In this document: positions 61,862 to 64,000 of the stretch, one piece after another
Numbering within the stretch: the first letter of the stretch is position 1
Layout: every line of letters begins with the position of its first letter
Source of the DNA: Cedecea neteri NBRC 105707 = ATCC 33855
GTDB lineage: Bacteria > Pseudomonadota > Gammaproteobacteria > Enterobacterales > Enterobacteriaceae
DNA length: 64,000 nt
NCBI RefSeq assembly: GCF_001571265.1
Contig: NZ_BCTL01000030.1
Coordinates: 1 to 64,000 of the forward strand
Direction: 5' to 3'
Position numbers and translations under genes: made by a program
Notes under the pieces: model-generated
The model's database searches: none
The model's input: only the letters and a program-made list of their open reading frames with translations
Told to the model about the DNA's origin: nothing

Positions 61862-62572
61862 TCAGGGTTCCAGCCAGTCCGCAACGAGCTTGTCATCCAG
61901 CTGTGAAACATTGCCTTGCGCGACATTTCGGCCTTTATGTAGCAGGCAAAACTTGTCTGCAACCCGGCGTATAAAAGGCAGCTGCTGCTCAACCAGCAGA
62001 ATGGTCAGGCCGAAGTCGCGGTTTAAGCGCCGAATGAGGTTGCCCATTTCTGTGATAAAACGATGTCCTCTACCGAGCGTTGGCTCATCCAGGATCAGCA
62101 GCTTTGGCTCCAGAACCAGTGCCCGGGCAAGCGCTAACTGCTGCTGCATATCTCCGCTAAGTTCGCCGCTTTTCACCTGCCGTAGACTATAAAGCTCGGG
62201 GAACAGGTCATCAATCAGCACAGGAATGGCCCGGGGGGCCTGATGGCCCGCCATCATCGCTATCTGAAGGTTCTCCTCAACGCTAAGCTGGGAGAAAATG
62301 CGTCTGTCCTGGGGAACATAGCCGATACCTAGCGCAGTCCGGCGTTCAATGGGTTTATTGACCAGGTCTTCAGGCGGCTGCCCCGCCTGTTGCCACAGCA
62401 TAATGCCGCTTTGTACTGGCAAATAGCCGGTAATGCAGTTTACGAGCGTGGTTTTTCCCTGGCCTGGTGCGCCAAGGACGCAGGTGCATTCCCCCGGGGT
62501 CAGTTCGAGATCGAGGTTCCACAGTATGTGATGGTCACCGTAGAACTGATTAACAGCGCGTAAGCTAAGCAT
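61862..62572 (-). CDS. orphan UrtE-type ABC transporter ATPase
   Basis: 236 residues, full length for a LivF/UrtE ATPase. The start LSLRAVNQFYGDHHILWNLDLEL and the LFPELYSLRQVKSGELSG block match urea-transporter UrtE. Walker A is GAPGQGKT (34-41), the Q loop YVPQDRRIF, Walker B LLILDEP. The signature reads LSGDMQQQ instead of LSGGQQQQ, and DEPTEG is DEPTLG. No permease or binding-protein genes are adjacent, so it cannot form a transporter from this locus alone. It has its own sigma-54 promoter. A degenerating remnant or an ATPase serving a distant transporter are both possible. Confidence 0.8.
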   Translation of the reverse strand: MLSLRAVNQFYGDHHILWNLDLELTPGECTCVLGAPGQGKTTLVNCITGYLPVQSGIMLWQQAGQPPEDLVNKPIERRTALGIGYVPQDRRIFSQLSVEENLQIAMMAGHQAPRAIPVLIDDLFPELYSLRQVKSGELSGDMQQQLALARALVLEPKLLILDEPTLGRGHRFITEMGNLIRRLNRDFGLTILLVEQQLPFIRRVADKFCLLHKGRNVAQGNVSQLDDKLVADWLEP

Positions 62573-62616
62573 GGCTAATCTCCGTGGTTGGGGAGTCGTT
62601 TCCCCCCTTGATATGC

Positions 62617-62633
62617 TGCAATTAGCTTGCCAG
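62617..62633 (-). promoter_or_regulatory. sigma-54 promoter of the UrtE-like gene
   Basis: On the minus strand CTGGCAAGCTAATTGCA keeps the invariant GG-N10-GC spacing and most of the consensus YTGGCACGRNNNTTGCW. The predicted transcript start is about 35 nt before the ATG. Confidence 0.75.
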
Positions 62634-62729
62634 CTTGGATATAACGCCTGAAAGTATGGCGCTCTTCAGGATAAAACTGAGTATCGGTTCCCTGAAATGG
62701 TGAGACCGGTATGCAGAATTGCACTTAGC

Positions 62730-62746
62730 TGCACCCGGCGGGTGCT
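62730..62746. promoter_or_regulatory. NtrC-type enhancer site
   Basis: TGCACC-CGGCG-GGTGCT matches the NtrC dyad GCACC-N5-GGTGC perfectly, about 130 nt upstream of the sigma-54 start. A further half-site TGGTGCA lies at 62761-62767. Confidence 0.75.
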
Positions 62747-62881
62747 AAAAAGAACGAATTTGGTGCAATAAAACGCCTTTTAACCTCAGGATATATCTCG
62801 ATTTCGAGATCTTGCTCAATATGGCCGGGTATAGCGAAATCGAATGAATAAAAGCAAAAAAATTAGCGAAATTTTTTTTTC

Positions 62882-62911
62882 ATCCCTGACACAGAAAGAT
62901 CAGGGATTTTT
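62882..62911. terminator. hairpin with T tract
   Basis: ATCCCTGA / TCAGGGAT (8 bp perfect, 10-nt loop) is followed by TTTTTCC and preceded by a T-rich run. It is a terminator or attenuator between the ATPase and uvrB promoters. Confidence 0.6.
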
Positions 62912-62942
62912 CCGAGTGGCTAAGCAAAAGGGCTGGATGCAG

Positions 62943-62965
62943 TTATCCACTATTCCTGTGGATAA
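62943..62965. promoter_or_regulatory. pair of inverted DnaA boxes
   Basis: TTATCCACT (62943-62951) and TGTGGATAA (62957-62965) are DnaA boxes in opposite orientation. A DnaA-binding site upstream of uvrB is also described in E. coli. Confidence 0.7.
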
Positions 62966-63267
62966 CCTTGTGCATTAGAGTTAGAAAACTTGACGAAAGC
63001 GAGAGCGGGCGCGGCCTGCGGCCAAATTGGCGCGAAACCGGTCTTTGTGAAATATTCATTTGAATTCAAGTTGTTAAATAAAATCAACTACTGCAATAAA
63101 ACTGTCAAACATTCGGCCAGAGGTATCCTTACCTCCCTTGACAAATGTTAAAAGGCGAAAAAATTTGGGGATAACCGGTAGTGACTGGAGATTTATCTGG
63201 CGAAGGGGCAAATTGTGGGCAAACAAAGTGGCAAAAAGCAGCCGTTAGCAGGCTTAGTAAAAATGAG

Positions 63268-63287
63268 AACTGGTGTTTTATACAGTT
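63268..63287 (+). promoter_or_regulatory. LexA box of uvrB
   Basis: AACTGGTGTTTTATACAGTT holds CTG-N10-CAG with the typical AT-rich core, 76 nt before uvrB, so the gene is SOS-regulated. Confidence 0.93.
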
Positions 63288-63362
63288 TTCTACTGGCAAA
63301 AATCCCACTGCCGGGTAAAATTACTCTCCGGCCCGCTCGTTTCTTCATCAGGTAGCCCGTTC

Positions 63363-64000
63363 ATGAGTAAAGCGTTCAAACTGAATTCCGCATTTAAACC
63401 TTCTGGCGACCAGCCTGAAGCAATCCTCCGCCTTAAAGACGGGCTTGAAAACGGGCTGGCGCACCAGACGCTGCTGGGCGTAACGGGGTCGGGTAAAACC
63501 TTCACGGTGGCAAACGTGATTGCCGATCTTCAGCGCCCAACGATGGTGCTGGCGCCAAATAAGACGCTCGCGGCGCAGCTTTACGGCGAGATGAAAGAGT
63601 TCTTCCCGGACAATGCGGTTGAGTTTTTTGTCTCTTACTACGATTACTATCAGCCAGAAGCTTATGTGCCGAGCTCGGACACCTTCATTGAAAAAGATGC
63701 ATCGGTGAACGAACACATTGAGCAGATGCGTCTGTCGGCAACCAAAGCGCTGCTTGAGCGCCGGGACGTTATCGTGGTGGCATCCGTGTCGGCGATTTAC
63801 GGTCTGGGCGACCCGGACTTGTACCTGAAGATGATGCTTCACCTGACGAAGGGAATGATTATCGATCAGCGGGCGATCCTGCGCCGCCTGACCGAGCTGC
63901 AATACACGCGTAACGATCAGGCTTTCCAGCGCGGTACGTTCCGGGTAAGAGGGGAAGTGGTTGATATCTTCCCGGCGGAATCAGACGATCTTGCGCTGCG
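63363..64000 (+). CDS. uvrB: UvrB excinuclease subunit (5' part)
   Basis: The first 212 codons, cut by the window end. [20 protein letters not shown], Walker [13 protein letters not shown] (about 39-50), the beta-hairpin region [22 protein letters not shown] and [12 protein letters not shown] match UvrB throughout. It verifies damage and prepares incision in nucleotide excision repair. Confidence 0.98.
   Translation, partial: MSKAFKLNSAFKPSGDQPEAILRLKDGLENGLAHQTLLGVTGSGKTFTVANVIADLQRPTMVLAPNKTLAAQLYGEMKEFFPDNAVEFFVSYYDYYQPEAYVPSSDTFIEKDASVNEHIEQMRLSATKALLERRDVIVVASVSAIYGLGDPDLYLKMMLHLTKGMIIDQRAILRRLTELQYTRNDQAFQRGTFRVRGEVVDIFPAESDDLAL

Larger units (their letters stand above)
62573..63362. 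other. orphan-ATPase / uvrB divergent regulatory region
   Basis: This 790-nt stretch has no credible gene. Left part: sigma-54 promoter and NtrC-type site for the leftward ATPase. Middle: hairpin 62882-62907 and paired DnaA boxes 62943-62965. Right part: LexA box and uvrB promoter region. Confidence 0.75.

Noticed and set aside
61690-61974. 94-codon frame overlapping the ends of the HTH gene and the UrtE-like gene
   Set aside because: It spans two convergent real genes in another frame and has no start signals.
61055-62572. Prophage or integrative element between bioD and uvrB
   Set aside because: No integrase, no flanking direct repeat or tRNA target was seen; the two accessory units look like separate small insertions or remnants.

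Overview
The window is a chromosomal segment of a member of the Enterobacteriaceae. Nearly every gene matches the Escherichia coli 15-18 minute region in order, length and motifs: speF leader, kdp, ybfA, phr, ybgI, pxpBC, nei, gltA, sdh-suc, cyd, tol-pal, tRNA-Lys, nadA, zitB, aroG, gpmA, gal, mod, ybhA, pgl, ybhC, bio, uvrB. Divergence and missing genes point to a relative of E. coli such as an Enterobacter- or Cedecea-like genus; the genus cannot be fixed from the sequence alone. There is no ybgA, dtpD, pxpA, abrB, ybg fimbrial cluster, mngRAB or ybhB where E. coli carries them.

Layout. 1-910: the end of an ornithine decarboxylase locus, with an intact speFL arrest-peptide leader but a speF reading frame that stops after 85 codons. 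908-9171 (minus strand): a one-domain EamA protein followed, in the direction of the operon, by kdpE, D, C, B, A and F (high-affinity K+ uptake and its two-component control). 9485-14471: ybfA, then a likely operon phr-ybgI-pxpB-pxpC-nei. 14521-26155: citrate synthase divergent from sdhCDAB-sucABCD (TCA cycle). 26977-30120: cydABX-ybgE (cytochrome bd). 30269-35919: ybgC-tolQRAB-pal-cpoB (envelope constriction). 36084-36453: three identical tRNA-Lys genes followed by a structured, repeated tail. 36859-42028: nadA, a deleted pnuC, zitB, ybgS, aroG and gpmA. 42238-46495: galETKM. 46719-52056: modF, modE, acrZ and modABC. 52057-55734: ybhA, pgl, ybhC and a small periplasmic protein. 55896-60878: divergent bioA / bioBFCD around a BirA operator. 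60879-63362: the accessory part of the window. It holds a two-gene module (HicA-like Cys-rich protein plus HTH protein) behind a palindrome, and an orphan UrtE-type ABC ATPase with its own sigma-54 promoter and an NtrC-type enhancer. 63363-64000: the start of uvrB with a LexA box.

The core genes work as one would expect of central metabolism, respiration, envelope, cofactor and sugar pathways. Recognisable operators are present for KdpE, CRP, FNR, NadR, TyrR, Fur, GalR/S, ModE, BirA, LexA and NtrC. The unusual content is concentrated in four places: the broken speF behind an intact leader, the internally deleted pnuC, the tRNA-Lys tail, and the bioD-uvrB interval.
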